Positions 18,817-26,173 of a stretch of 64,000 nucleotides of DNA are shown one piece after another. Origin of the DNA: Domibacillus indicus. Its GTDB lineage: Bacteria > Bacillota > Bacilli > Bacillales > Domibacillaceae. Each line of letters begins with the position of its first letter. Within the stretch, counting starts at the first letter, position 1. The notes beneath the pieces were generated by a model, which saw only the letters and a list, made by a program, of their open reading frames with translations, made no database searches and was not told the DNA's origin. The stretch covers positions 496,001-560,000 of the forward strand of contig NZ_LAJB01000007.1 of the NCBI RefSeq assembly GCF_000970685.1. Reading direction: 5' to 3'. The position numbers were made by a program, and so were the translations under genes.

Positions 18817-20588
18817 TTTGCTTCCTCCCCTATCGGTTTTTCTTTGTATTCTTCGCCTAGCAACCCTGCAATAAAAGCGCCGCCTATTGTCTCAAAATCA
18901 AGTCCACCCTTTTTTAAAACATCCAGGAACAGAGAGGAAACAGGCAGCCCAACTCCGACATGGAGCCGCATTATGGTATCTAAGAAACTATCAGGATTTC
19001 CTGTCTTCAGAGAATTCAAAAGACGATAAGCAATCCCCTGTATTTTTTTGGAGGCATCCGCCCGGTAAACATCATGAGTTTCCGTATTTGTTTTTCCTTC
19101 CAATCTTTTTTGAAGAGCGATACCCTGTTTATAAATCACATAAATCTGTTTGTCTTGTTTTTCGTCCATTTCTTCATTCACTCCTTTTTTCACCCGCATG
19201 ATTTTCGCCCGCTGCTGCACCATAACCAAAGCTCCCGTTCGGTGTGTGGCGTTCTTAATGGCTTCTCTCACATAACGGAACATTTCCTGCTTCGGGTCAC
19301 GCCCGTTTAAAATAGATCGAATAAACTGGTCTTTTTCTTCTTTCAAAAACAAGACCCTTAATGCATTGCTTTGATTGGATGAAAAATATTTAGATGCATA
19401 GGCCGGCATATGATAGTAATCCAGCACCGTTTTTTTTGACCCGTCAGTATGGACTTCGATAAACAATAACGAACGCTGGCTGCGTTCTGCTTTTTGCTTT
19501 ACATCCGCCAACACCCCAAAGACAGCATCCGTAAAGGAACCACCTTCATTTCGAATATTCCGGTACGTTTCATTAGCGTCATAATTATCTGCAAACCGAG
19601 TTGAATTCAGCACAATCCCTGCATAACGTCTTGTTTCCTTTGCTGTACCGTGTCCGACTTGACGATTATAAAAAGTTGCACCGATGGGGAATAGAAATAA
19701 AATAAGGCGGGCCACGGCACTCATCGGAATGGGATTTATTTTGTTAAAGTCATAAAAAAAGTTGGTTGCATTTGTCCTGGAAATGCCAAGGGGCAAAAAC
19801 ATCATTTCTTCAAAGTTCATCGTCGCATATAGAGAATCAATAAATGAGCAGGGTAGCAAATTTTCGTGAAACCATTGGTGAGTGTCTGATAATTTCATTT
19901 TTTTAATGGCTTTCAACCAACCTTTAAATCCGCTATAATCTTTGTGTTTTTCTAAGAAATCCTTGATTTCTTCTTCACTCTTTGCGGATTGCAATAACTC
20001 TGCGAAAGTAATTTCAAGTCGAGCTGGCTCGATAAAGTCTTTTATCATCCGTTTTAAGTGCGTGTCATACGTCATGGCTGAAAACGTTTTTTGAAGGAAA
20101 CTTGTTTGTCCGTAAAACGGCGAAATATAAAGTGACTTCACATAATTAATTGTCAGCTTCTGATTTATTTCTTCGCTAGTCACAATCTTCAGATATTTAT
20201 CAACATACACTTTCATTTGTTCTATTGACTCTGGCTTTTTCATAACATCGATAACTCTCTTTAATTCAACCGCCTGGGTGGGAAAATACTTATCAATCTT
20301 TTTTAATTGCTCAGCAGCAAAACGGGATATTTCCTTGAATGCATCTCTTTCATTTTTCTCTGCCCAGCTTAGGAGATTTTGCATTCTTTTAGCATCGCGC
20401 TCTGCGATATTGTACGTAGAAAACAAGTAATGAAAATACCTCTCAGCCAGCGTATCCAGCATATCAACTGTAATAGCTGGATTTCCATTTATAATTGGCA
20501 ATTCATCAGGGTACAGCCTTTTTAGCCCGATAAGGCCTGCGTTGAAAAACCATTCTTCACTTATAAGCTCAACGGCATAGCCACTCAT
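18813..20588 (-). CDS. cas8b: Type I-B Cascade large subunit Cas8b (Cst1-like)
   Basis: This 591-residue protein lies in the large-subunit position between cas6 and cas7, with N-terminal segment EEWFFNAGLIGLKRLYP and C-terminal GLPVSSLFLDVLKKGGLDFE. This fits Cas8b1/Cst1 of the type I-B Tneap branch, the same class as the Clostridioides systems. The subunit contacts the PAM and stabilises the R-loop. Sequence conservation in this family is weak, so the call depends partly on position and on the Cst2-type Cas7. It overlaps both neighbours by 4 bp. Confidence 0.88.
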   Translation of the reverse strand: MSGYAVELISEEWFFNAGLIGLKRLYPDELPIINGNPAITVDMLDTLAERYFHYLFSTYNIAERDAKRMQNLLSWAEKNERDAFKEISRFAAEQLKKIDKYFPTQAVELKRVIDVMKKPESIEQMKVYVDKYLKIVTSEEINQKLTINYVKSLYISPFYGQTSFLQKTFSAMTYDTHLKRMIKDFIEPARLEITFAELLQSAKSEEEIKDFLEKHKDYSGFKGWLKAIKKMKLSDTHQWFHENLLPCSFIDSLYATMNFEEMMFLPLGISRTNATNFFYDFNKINPIPMSAVARLILFLFPIGATFYNRQVGHGTAKETRRYAGIVLNSTRFADNYDANETYRNIRNEGGSFTDAVFGVLADVKQKAERSQRSLLFIEVHTDGSKKTVLDYYHMPAYASKYFSSNQSNALRVLFLKEEKDQFIRSILNGRDPKQEMFRYVREAIKNATHRTGALVMVQQRAKIMRVKKGVNEEMDEKQDKQIYVIYKQGIALQKRLEGKTNTETHDVYRADASKKIQGIAYRLLNSLKTGNPDSFLDTIMRLHVGVGLPVSSLFLDVLKKGGLDFETIGGAFIAGLLGEEYKEKPIGEEAK

Positions 20589-21313
20589 GTCCTCATTCCT
20601 TCCATTTCGATATCAAGAAGGCCAAAACCAGCCGATCTTCTTTTAGAACATCCGTTTTTATACAAGCAATCCAAATCGGCTGGATCGCCCTCTACAAAAA
20701 TCATGCCCTTATAAGCTGTCAAATATAAGACTTGGTTCCCTCCATTGATATGGTGTGTGTTTTCTTTAATTACCACTTTCTTCATTTGCATTGGCCGGAC
20801 GATGAGCGGTTTTTTCAGCGATCTTTTAAGCATCCGCTGTACTGTTAAATTGGCGTAATAATTAAATTCTTGCTCGTAGCCAGGATCGTGAGGCGCAAGC
20901 GGCTGCTGATCTGCTGATTCAATTAATAGAGGAGACAAGGTGCGGAACAAGACAGATGACGACTGGATATTTTTTTCCGGAAGCATTTCAATCCTTCCAC
21001 GCTCCCACTCATATGTTTTATAGCGATATTTCCGAATATGAACCAAGCCGTTATATAACATAGTCATAAACATAAGGTCAGAAGAAGAGATAGTGATCGT
21101 AAAGCTGTCCACCTTAATAGAATCTCCCTCGAAACGGAAATTTTTTAAATAGGTACTGTAGGCAAAAGGTTTCATTTCTCTATTTTGGCTGTCAAAAAGT
21201 TGCTTTGCATAATGAGGATCAGATGCCGTGACAGCTTCTTTGATCATACTCAAAAACCCAAACCGATAAGCGACTGGAATTTCTTTAGCTTTTATATTAA
21301 TTTTTAAACGCAC
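20585..21313 (-). CDS. cas6: CRISPR RNA endoribonuclease Cas6
   Basis: About 242 residues. The first beta strand is MRLKINIKAKEIPVAYRF, and the C-terminal glycine-rich loop typical of Cas6 is present as KRRSAGFGLLDIE. Cas6 cuts the array transcript within each repeat to give crRNAs. A TTG two codons upstream is open, but the GTG at 21313 has GGGAGG nine bases before it and gives the usual N-terminus. It is the first gene of the cas operon and is preceded by a consensus-like promoter and by a degenerate mini-CRISPR (21418-21501). Confidence 0.93.
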   Translation of the reverse strand: MRLKINIKAKEIPVAYRFGFLSMIKEAVTASDPHYAKQLFDSQNREMKPFAYSTYLKNFRFEGDSIKVDSFTITISSSDLMFMTMLYNGLVHIRKYRYKTYEWERGRIEMLPEKNIQSSSVLFRTLSPLLIESADQQPLAPHDPGYEQEFNYYANLTVQRMLKRSLKKPLIVRPMQMKKVVIKENTHHINGGNQVLYLTAYKGMIFVEGDPADLDCLYKNGCSKRRSAGFGLLDIEMEGMRT

Positions 21314-21326
21314 TCTCAAACACCTC

Positions 21327-21357
21327 CCATATTAAAATTTATATTTAGGCATAAATA
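21327..21357 (+). promoter_or_regulatory. Candidate target of the pseudo-CRISPR guide in the cas leader
   Basis: CCA at 21327-21329, in the position of a type I-B PAM, is followed by TATTAAAATTT (21330-21340), identical to the first 11 nt of the pseudo-spacer upstream. Pairing further along is poor (14th to 16th positions and scattered bases only). The site abuts the cas6 ribosome-binding site (21323-21328) and, at full guide length, would reach the predicted transcription start near 21359. Seed-only pairing would allow Cascade binding without cleavage. Confidence 0.6.
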
Positions 21358-21365
21358 ACATTTGA

Positions 21366-21394
21366 ATAATATACCAATTTTGTAAAAATGACAA
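21366..21394 (-). promoter_or_regulatory. Sigma-A promoter of the cas operon
   Basis: On the minus strand TTGTCA (21389-21394) is followed after exactly 17 bp by TATTAT (21366-21371), close to consensus. The predicted start near 21359 leaves a leader of about 45 nt before the cas6 GTG. Confidence 0.75.
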
Positions 21395-21417
21395 ACAAAA
21401 AGTGAACTTCCCTTGAT

Positions 21418-21501
21418 GATCACTTTCCACTTCGTTCAGATATAAATTTTGTTCATACAATCAAAATTTTAATAATTTACATCCCACTTCGTTCATAAGA
21501 C
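21418..21501 (-). ncRNA. Degenerate mini-CRISPR: CreR/CreA-like cas-regulating guide RNA (candidate)
   Basis: Two degenerate copies of the array repeat flank a 28-nt pseudo-spacer (21447-21474). The 5' copy on the minus strand (21475-21501) keeps the final 11 repeat bases GGGATGTAAAT unchanged, which would supply the crRNA 5' handle. The 3' copy (21418-21446) matches the repeat at 19 of 29 positions. Both share the same altered core GAACGAAGTGG. A -10-like CATAAT/TAAAAT lies about 15-25 nt upstream, with no clear -35. The pseudo-spacer seed matches the cas leader next to CCA. Pseudo-repeat guides upstream of cas operons that reprogram Cascade into a repressor are known as CreR/CreA; that this is one is inference. 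Confidence 0.65.
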
Positions 21502-21987
21502 TGAATTAATTTTATTATGACAAGATGCAAACGAAAAGCGAATTAAGACATCTAAAAATTCAGATGTGCTTTTGCCTATCATAAAAACAACAACTTCTTT
21601 TTGAGAATCCTTTTGTTTTCCGACAACTCTACCTTTTGAAAGTTACTTACCTTATAGTTCCTAAATTACAAGATTACTTTCTAATCATAGTTAATATTAT
21701 AAAGAAGGACATTTTTAAACATAACATTTTAGTTTGCTGTTAATTGAGGATTAAACAAATGAAAGATCTGATAGCATTAGGAAAACCACTATAGGTCTCT
21801 TTTAAAGTATCGTTTAAAACTACACAAGACAAAATTAAAATTTACACTCTACGACATCAATTACAGCTCTAAATGGTCTAAAAGCTTTTAATTATTTACA
21901 AAGCGCTTGATTCATCATACTTGTCCTGTAGCCTTTTTTACTCGCTCTATCAAAAAAATCCATTTTATGTATGCCTTTACAAATTAT
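21502..21987. other. A+T-rich intergenic stretch with a small inverted repeat
   Basis: No convincing gene is present. ACATCT and AGATGT at about 21548-21567 form a short inverted repeat upstream of the pseudo-CRISPR. The stretch separates the leftward cas operon from the rightward unknown gene at 22053. Confidence 0.5.
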
Positions 21988-22016
21988 TTGAAAATTAATA
22001 CTATTATGTATATATA
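21988..22016 (+). promoter_or_regulatory. Sigma-A promoter for the unknown gene at 22053
   Basis: TTGAAA (21988-21993), a 17-bp spacer and TATATA (22011-22016) precede the gene, which starts at 22053 after AGAGGTGATGAC. Confidence 0.65.
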
Positions 22017-22052
22017 ACAATATAGTATTACATCAGAAAAAGAGGTGATGAC

Positions 22053-22373
22053 ATGTTGTATTTATATGAAATTAAGAATCTGTATAATGACCTTTGTAAT
22101 TTTGAAATTAGCCCACATGAGTCCATCGAAAACTTCCATATTCGCAGTGAAATGAATGAAGTATATCACTTACTGACTGAACAAGAGAAAACAGAACTTG
22201 ATAAATGCGACTATAAAATAATTGAAAACGCTGAAGCTTTACTACATCATCTTCAAACAGTATATGACTTTGACAACACTAAGCGACCAATAGAGGAATG
22301 GTGGTGGCACTTACATAAAATCTCTTGCAGTGAGTTAACTGTTGCTCTAGAGATTAAAAAGATGAACAGTTAA
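22053..22373 (+). CDS. Unknown small protein divergent from the cas operon
   Basis: This 106-residue soluble protein is not recognised. It is acidic and mostly helical in appearance, with a central SEMNEVYHLLTEQEKTELDK segment and a tryptophan-rich IEEWWWHLHKISC motif near residue 83. It has a good ribosome-binding site (GAGGTGAT) and its own promoter, so it is probably a real gene. It is transcribed away from the CRISPR-Cas operon, sharing the control region that holds the pseudo-CRISPR. A regulatory, toxin-antitoxin or anti-defence role is possible from position but nothing in the sequence proves it. Confidence 0.7.
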   Translation: MLYLYEIKNLYNDLCNFEISPHESIENFHIRSEMNEVYHLLTEQEKTELDKCDYKIIENAEALLHHLQTVYDFDNTKRPIEEWWWHLHKISCSELTVALEIKKMNS

Positions 22374-22669
22374 AGTTATTATAAAAGCGCTGATAATATA
22401 TCCTACACTTTTGTTTTAAAAGGGCAGCTAGTAAATATTTTCAGTTTCAAATTTAAAACGAACACTATAATCAATAAGTACTCTCCAATAAATTTGTATA
22501 TTAATCCTTTTTTTTGTATAATCATAAAAACAAAAAACTACCTTGGAACGTACTTTTAGCAAACAGCAAACTACTACCAAATCGGATAGTATATTCCTAT
22601 ATAGTCGGGATTTCTCACGGTTCTGAAAATAGCTTTGAGCCCTTTCTCTTCCTGGGTTTTTTCTGAACA

Positions 22670-22708
22670 GGGTATGTTATCTCAAATAACATACCCCAAT
22701 AACATACC
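22670..22708. repeat. Inverted repeat with a third half-site
   Basis: GGGTATGTTAT (22670-22680) is the exact complement of ATAACATACCC (22686-22696) with a 5-nt loop, and a third ATAACATACC follows at 22699-22708, 13 bp further on. There is no T-run, so a protein-binding site is more likely than a terminator. Confidence 0.65.
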
Positions 22709-23192
22709 TGCCTATGTGATTGGGTCTTCCCTCTAATAGGTCCTTCATTTGAATAACTATGCATTCTAAAGTTCGAAGGGAGTCTTATTTAAAAAGTGCT
22801 TATAACAGCCTAAGCGATACTTTCTGTTTCGCATAGCACTTGAATGAGAGTAGCAAATCTCAGACTGCAGTATAGGACAAATATTGTGCGTATCATCCAA
22901 AGGGCTTTGCTGTTTTCCGTGGGACAGACGCCAAGTGCAGTTCAATGGGGCTGTATAGGGCTAACTGTATTTTAAAATAGTCACTTCTTCCTTGCTTATT
23001 TTGTCTTATAAAGACGTAGTAAAGCCAGTCATGCAAATTACTCCTGCTGGAACAGTGAGCGGAGCTAGGAGATCCTGCACAACTATCGAAAGGATACTAC
23101 ACACTGAGAAAAGCCTTTTCTTAAATACGGCTTATATAAATAGCAAGCGTTTCCCTCCGGACTTGCACAGTTAAATTACCAAGGATGTGCAT

Positions 23193-23216
23193 ATAGGCAC
23201 CATTAATGGTGCCTAT
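23193..23216. repeat. 24-bp perfect palindrome, CCATTAATGG core (copy 1)
   Basis: ATAGGCACCATT is followed at once by its exact reverse complement. The core CCATTAATGG is shared with the palindrome at 23408-23439. Confidence 0.85.
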
Positions 23217-23308
23217 TATAAAATCAAGCCTTACTACAAGTCTTTGTCCTAAGATATTATACAGAGGTAGCGGGGCACAAACCCTATATCTATAAGGGAT
23301 CTGTTATA

Positions 23309-23330
23309 GTGCCTATTAATGGTTCCTATT
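23309..23330. repeat. Degenerate palindrome related to the flanking copies (copy 2)
   Basis: GTGCCTATTAATGGTTCCTA keeps the ATTAATGG core and the TTCCTA arm of the third copy but only part of the symmetry. Confidence 0.55.
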
Positions 23331-23407
23331 TATAGATTCCATTATATAGAGGGTTTTAATTTATACATAATTATTAAGATCAATCTCTATTTTTTATAGC
23401 AGAAACC

Positions 23408-23439
23408 GCTAATAGGAACCATTAATGGTTCCTATTAGC
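23408..23439. repeat. 32-bp perfect palindrome, CCATTAATGG core (copy 3)
   Basis: GCTAATAGGAACCATT is followed directly by its exact reverse complement without a loop. The absence of a loop and T-run argues against a terminator and for a dimeric protein-binding or replication site. Confidence 0.85.
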
Positions 23440-23702
23440 TTGAACAATAAAGCGCCTGAAATGATTAATATCTCCTGGGTATTTTAAGGGTATTCTTTTA
23501 AACATAACCCGTCCATGAAATATTGGCGGGTTTATCTGCATTAGTTCATGCTTACGACCTTTGCCAGTAAAATAAAGGACCTCAAATAGAGCCTAATAGT
23601 TACCACACGTAAAAAACTATGATAAGCAAACGTAACTAGTCATGAAAAGTGGTAATATAAGGTAATAAGATGCGTAGAAATTAAACCTTAGGGGGCAAAG
23701 TT

Positions 23703-24335
23703 ATGAAAAAGGGTATAAGTGTCGCTGCAATAATAGCAGGGGTTCTTGCGTTTTTGATATTTGCTAAATTGTTCATACCAAATCCATTTGCTGAAAAATT
23801 AGTAAAGGAAAAAGCCGAACAATATTTAGAGGAATACTATAATGATAATTTCAAAATATATGGGGTTTTAGATAACTCTGATTTTGGAGTATACATGAAT
23901 TTTAATTATGCAGCTAAGGTACGTGATAAACATAATGGTATAGAGTTTTTGGTATACGAAGATCAAAATAATGGGGAAATGACAGATGACTATGCAATGT
24001 CCAAAATGACTCACGATATCGAAAAAGAGGTATTCCCTTATGTGAAGGAGGAATTCCAGGCGGTAACTAAAGTGACCGCAATGATAGAAGATAAGGAATT
24101 TTACAACCTAGATATTGAAGAGAGAAATCCAAATCCAAAAAGCTTTAAAGAGTTTGAAATCAGTCCCATGCTACGGATAGAACTTTCAAAAAAGAGAGAG
24201 GAAGGGGATAAAAAATTATTGGACAACCTCATTTCTAAATTGAAAGAGAACAATATTCTTAAACATGGAGACATTACATTACTATATTATGGTGAAGAAG
24301 AACAGTTTGGATCGGATTGGAATAAAACGTTTTAA
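23703..24335 (+). CDS. Unknown membrane-anchored protein
   Basis: This 210-residue protein has one N-terminal membrane segment (about residues 5-26, ISVAAIIAGVLAFLIFAKLF) or uncleaved signal anchor, followed by a charged extracytoplasmic domain rich in Glu and Lys. AGGGGGC precedes the ATG and a terminator follows, so it is a single-gene unit. The fold is reminiscent of small YfjL-like anchored proteins of Bacillus, but I do not recognise it with confidence. It is element cargo of unknown role between the replication module and the CRISPR locus. Confidence 0.75.
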   Translation: MKKGISVAAIIAGVLAFLIFAKLFIPNPFAEKLVKEKAEQYLEEYYNDNFKIYGVLDNSDFGVYMNFNYAAKVRDKHNGIEFLVYEDQNNGEMTDDYAMSKMTHDIEKEVFPYVKEEFQAVTKVTAMIEDKEFYNLDIEERNPNPKSFKEFEISPMLRIELSKKREEGDKKLLDNLISKLKENNILKHGDITLLYYGEEEQFGSDWNKTF

Positions 24336-24378
24336 ATATGTAATTATTCTAGAGGAAGCATTCGAGATGTAATATCTG

Positions 24379-24426
24379 AAAAGCTTGGTTAAGAGTGTGG
24401 AAAGAGCCTCTAAAACCAAGCTTTTT
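24379..24426 (+). terminator. Terminator after the unknown membrane protein gene
   Basis: AAAAGCTTGGTT (24379-24390) pairs with AACCAAGCTTTT (24414-24425), with extra pairing of AGAG and CTCT in the loop, followed by T residues. Confidence 0.75.
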
Positions 24427-24579
24427 AAATGTTCCACTCTATCCCTTTTTGATGATTAGAGCAAAAAACTAGAATAAGTATATTAATTATTGGCAGTTTT
24501 CATAAACAATTATAAAGGATAGCACACTATTTGTGATCTCTATCTATTAATAAATCCAGAGATCATATACTTATCAAAA

Positions 24580-25914
24580 TTAAGAATTCTGTTGATTTAA
24601 ATCCAAGAATTTAGAATATTCCTTAATAAATGCCAACTCTATCGTGCCAACAGATCCATTACGCTGTTTAGCTAAAATGACTTCTACTGTATTCTTTACA
24701 CCCTTATCCTTACTGTAATAATCGTCCCGGTAAAGAAAGGAGACGATATCAGCATCCTGCTCGATCGACCCTGAATCACGCAGGTCAGACAACATCGGCC
24801 GCTTATCCTGACGCTGTTCTACTGCCCGGCTTAACTGGCTGAGCAACATAACCGGCACATCAAACTGGCGTGCCATCTGCTTGAGCTCTCGGGTGATATA
24901 TCCAATAGCCAAGTCATGCCGTTCAAACTTACCAATTGGCGTGATCAGCTGCAGGTAATCAATCACGACAATATGCTTCTTGCCTGGATGATCTCGCTTT
25001 GTTTTCCGGACAGCTGCCCGTATATCAGCAACTGTCTGACGAGAATTATCGTGGATCTCAATCGCCCACTTATTGTATTCATTCATCGCATAGTCGGCTC
25101 TATTATCGTCTACTTCGGTAAACATTTTGGAGGGGTTGCGCCACTTGGAACCTTCGATATTTCCAATGCTAGATAGGAAGCGCTTGATCAGCTGCTTTTG
25201 CGACATTTCAAGCGAGAAAATATCCGCTACACCGCCCTGTTCGCAACAAGCACCCGCCAGGCTTAGAGCGTATGCTGTTTTCCCCATCGATGGACGACCG
25301 GCCACAATGATTAAATCTCCCCCTTGCCATCCACCTGTCATCCGATCGAGCTCTGCCAGCCCGCTCGATATGCCCGTCAGTTCACCGGCATCCTCATAAA
25401 TCTCATCAAAGATTTCGCTAAGGACTTCCACCTTTGTCCGGCCTTGTTTCTGCCCCATTTCCTGAGCCTCAATAAAGGTACTATACACTTTTTCTGCTGT
25501 TTCTTCAGTCGGATTGGCTAAATAATCCGAGGCAGCCCGGCTCATTAATCGCTTTTTATACTGATCGATCAGCATTGCCTGGTAATAGGCAAAGTTTGCA
25601 GTTGTTGGAACAGATCCAGCCAAGTCAGATAGATAGCTTGTGCCACCGACGTTCTCAATCTGGCCGTCTTCAACTAGCTGCTGAGTAACCATGATTACAT
25701 CTACCGGCACATTTTGTTCAGCTAGCTTTTTAATAGCCTCAAAGATGCACCGGTTAGCTGCCCGGGTAAAATGCTCAATCGTTAAGTTTGTCTCGTAAGC
25801 AAGATCCGGTTCAAGAAACATGGAGCCTAAAACCGTATTTTCTACTTCTGCTGCCTGGTACGGATCACTGCTTGTATGGATTAATTGATTTTGGTCTATG
25901 TTTGTCTCTCTCAA
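24580..25914 (-). CDS. Replicative DNA helicase, DnaB family (phage-type, G40P-like)
   Basis: About 444 residues: an N-terminal DnaB domain (AAEVENTVLGSMFLEPDL through VGGTSYLSDLAGSVP) and a RecA-like ATPase domain with Walker A GRPSMGKTAYAL near residue 205, Walker B HIVVIDYLQLI, and SQLSRAVEQR plus DLRDSGSIEQDADIV motifs. It is a hexameric 5'-3' helicase for replication of the element. A GTG at 25932 is open, but the TTG at 25914 has AAGGAG nine bases upstream and is preferred; either way the gene overlaps the preceding one. The chromosomal dnaB is elsewhere, so this is an element-specific copy. Confidence 0.93.
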   Translation of the reverse strand: MRETNIDQNQLIHTSSDPYQAAEVENTVLGSMFLEPDLAYETNLTIEHFTRAANRCIFEAIKKLAEQNVPVDVIMVTQQLVEDGQIENVGGTSYLSDLAGSVPTTANFAYYQAMLIDQYKKRLMSRAASDYLANPTEETAEKVYSTFIEAQEMGQKQGRTKVEVLSEIFDEIYEDAGELTGISSGLAELDRMTGGWQGGDLIIVAGRPSMGKTAYALSLAGACCEQGGVADIFSLEMSQKQLIKRFLSSIGNIEGSKWRNPSKMFTEVDDNRADYAMNEYNKWAIEIHDNSRQTVADIRAAVRKTKRDHPGKKHIVVIDYLQLITPIGKFERHDLAIGYITRELKQMARQFDVPVMLLSQLSRAVEQRQDKRPMLSDLRDSGSIEQDADIVSFLYRDDYYSKDKGVKNTVEVILAKQRNGSVGTIELAFIKEYSKFLDLNQQNS

Positions 25915-26173
25915 TCCGTTCCGCTCCTTCACGTTCCCACTGTTTTACCTTTTCCAGATGCTCATTCTTTGGCCGTTCATAGACTGATATTTCCGCGATA
26001 GATGGTGGGAATCTGTTATCTTTAATATGCTGTCTTAGACGAGCGTCGACCTTATCAAAGTCCATCCCATGAAGCATTTCAGACCATAAGATTACTCGGT
26101 CATCTGTTACTTCAAAACGGGAATACGCCGCGTTAATCGTATGCAGTATTTTAAACACCTGCTGCTTGTCCAC
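25865..26173 (-). CDS. Helicase loader / helicase inhibitor, SPP1 G39P-like
   Basis: This 102-residue protein starts MDKQQVFKILHTINAAYSRF and contains the segment IKDNRFPPSIAEISVYERPK, the pattern of the G39P family (phage SPP1 gp39). Such proteins bind the phage DnaB-type helicase and the initiator and deliver the helicase to the origin. It lies directly between the initiator (adjacent, stop to start without gap) and the helicase (overlap of about 50 bp), the same gene order as SPP1 genes 38-39-40. The basic, disordered C-terminus is also typical. Confidence 0.85.
   Translation of the reverse strand: MDKQQVFKILHTINAAYSRFEVTDDRVILWSEMLHGMDFDKVDARLRQHIKDNRFPPSIAEISVYERPKNEHLEKVKQWEREGAERIERDKHRPKSINPYKQ

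Larger units (their letters stand above)
22374..23702. other. 1.3-kb region without a convincing gene; inverted repeats
   Basis: Only short frames without ribosome-binding sites occur. The region holds an 11-bp inverted repeat at 22670-22696, three related palindromes between 23193 and 23439 (listed separately), and stretches around 22790-23180 that look like decayed sequence but match nothing I recognise. Confidence 0.6.

Noticed and set aside
22992-23174. 60-codon open frame in the unexplained region
   Set aside because: No ribosome-binding site, no recognisable family and odd composition; not supported as a gene.
25250-25300. Self-targeting of the element's own dnaB by the spacer at 12683
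   Set aside because: Identity is patchy and confined to the side that would be the crRNA 3' end, so seed pairing fails.
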